From: Anaerolineae bacterium CG2_30_64_16
GTDB lineage: Bacteria; Chloroflexota; Anaerolineae; CG2-30-64-16
Direction of reading: 5' to 3'
Length of the DNA: 5,403 nt
Assembly: GCA_001871755.1 (NCBI GenBank)
Contig: MNXL01000180.1
Span: forward strand, 1 to 5,403
Shown: piece after piece, positions 5,365-5,403 of the stretch
Layout: each line of letters opens with the position of its first letter
Numbering within the stretch: the first letter of the stretch is position 1
Program-made: the position numbers and the translations under genes
The notes under the pieces: generated by a model
The model's database searches: none
The model's input: the letters and a program-made list of their open reading frames with translations, nothing else
Told to the model about the DNA's origin: nothing

Positions 5365-5403
5365 TACACGACGGCGTAAATATCTATGGGGTTCCGATTG
5401 CTC
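5365..5403. other. Downstream flank without recognisable feature
   Basis: The 39 bases after the LysM stop codon show no hairpin with a T-run, no ribosome site and no gene start. Any terminator or following gene lies outside the window. Confidence 0.6.

Overview
The window is GC-rich and carries two large plus-strand genes that fill almost all of it. Both protein types point to a Chloroflexota bacterium, most likely of the Anaerolineae/Caldilineae side. One is a very long multi-pass membrane protein of the '6-pyruvoyl-tetrahydropterin synthase-related' (PF10131-like, GT-C-fold-like) kind with beta-sandwich-like C-terminal domains. The other is an exported protein with two LysM domains and a long Thr/Pro/Ala linker. 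This assignment is inferred from protein style; there is no rRNA or other marker gene.

Layout. Bases 1-251 are intergenic. They hold an octamer tandem repeat (11-36) and an imperfect inverted repeat (86-193) whose 18-bp perfect arms each contain an 11-bp dyad of the form ACCTG-N-CAGGT. Bases 252-3068 encode the membrane protein (938 aa). Bases 3069-3387 form a 319-bp intergenic region. It opens with the best promoter in the window (TTGAAC, 16 bp, TATAAT) only 11 bp after the upstream stop codon, which predicts an untranslated leader of about 275 nt. That leader contains a 16-bp imperfect hairpin, a compact GC-rich hairpin, a possible 28- or 40-codon leader ORF with a strong Shine-Dalgarno sequence, and a 19-mer that matches 17/19 a sequence upstream of the first gene. 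Bases 3388-5364 encode the LysM protein (658 aa). The last 39 bases show nothing I can name.

How the parts may work together. The membrane protein is probably an envelope enzyme or transporter-like protein with a large exocytoplasmic C-terminus. The LysM protein is secreted, probably held at peptidoglycan or another glycan, and displays a C-terminal domain with an FG-GAP/EF-hand-like calcium loop and eight cysteines. The second gene has its own promoter, so the two need not form an operon. The non-coding parts are the less ordinary aspect: a structured leader with a possible upstream peptide, and a short element shared by both upstream regions at nearly the same distance from the two ATG codons. 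All RNA structures, dyads and motif matches were found by eye and were not energy-scored or searched in databases.
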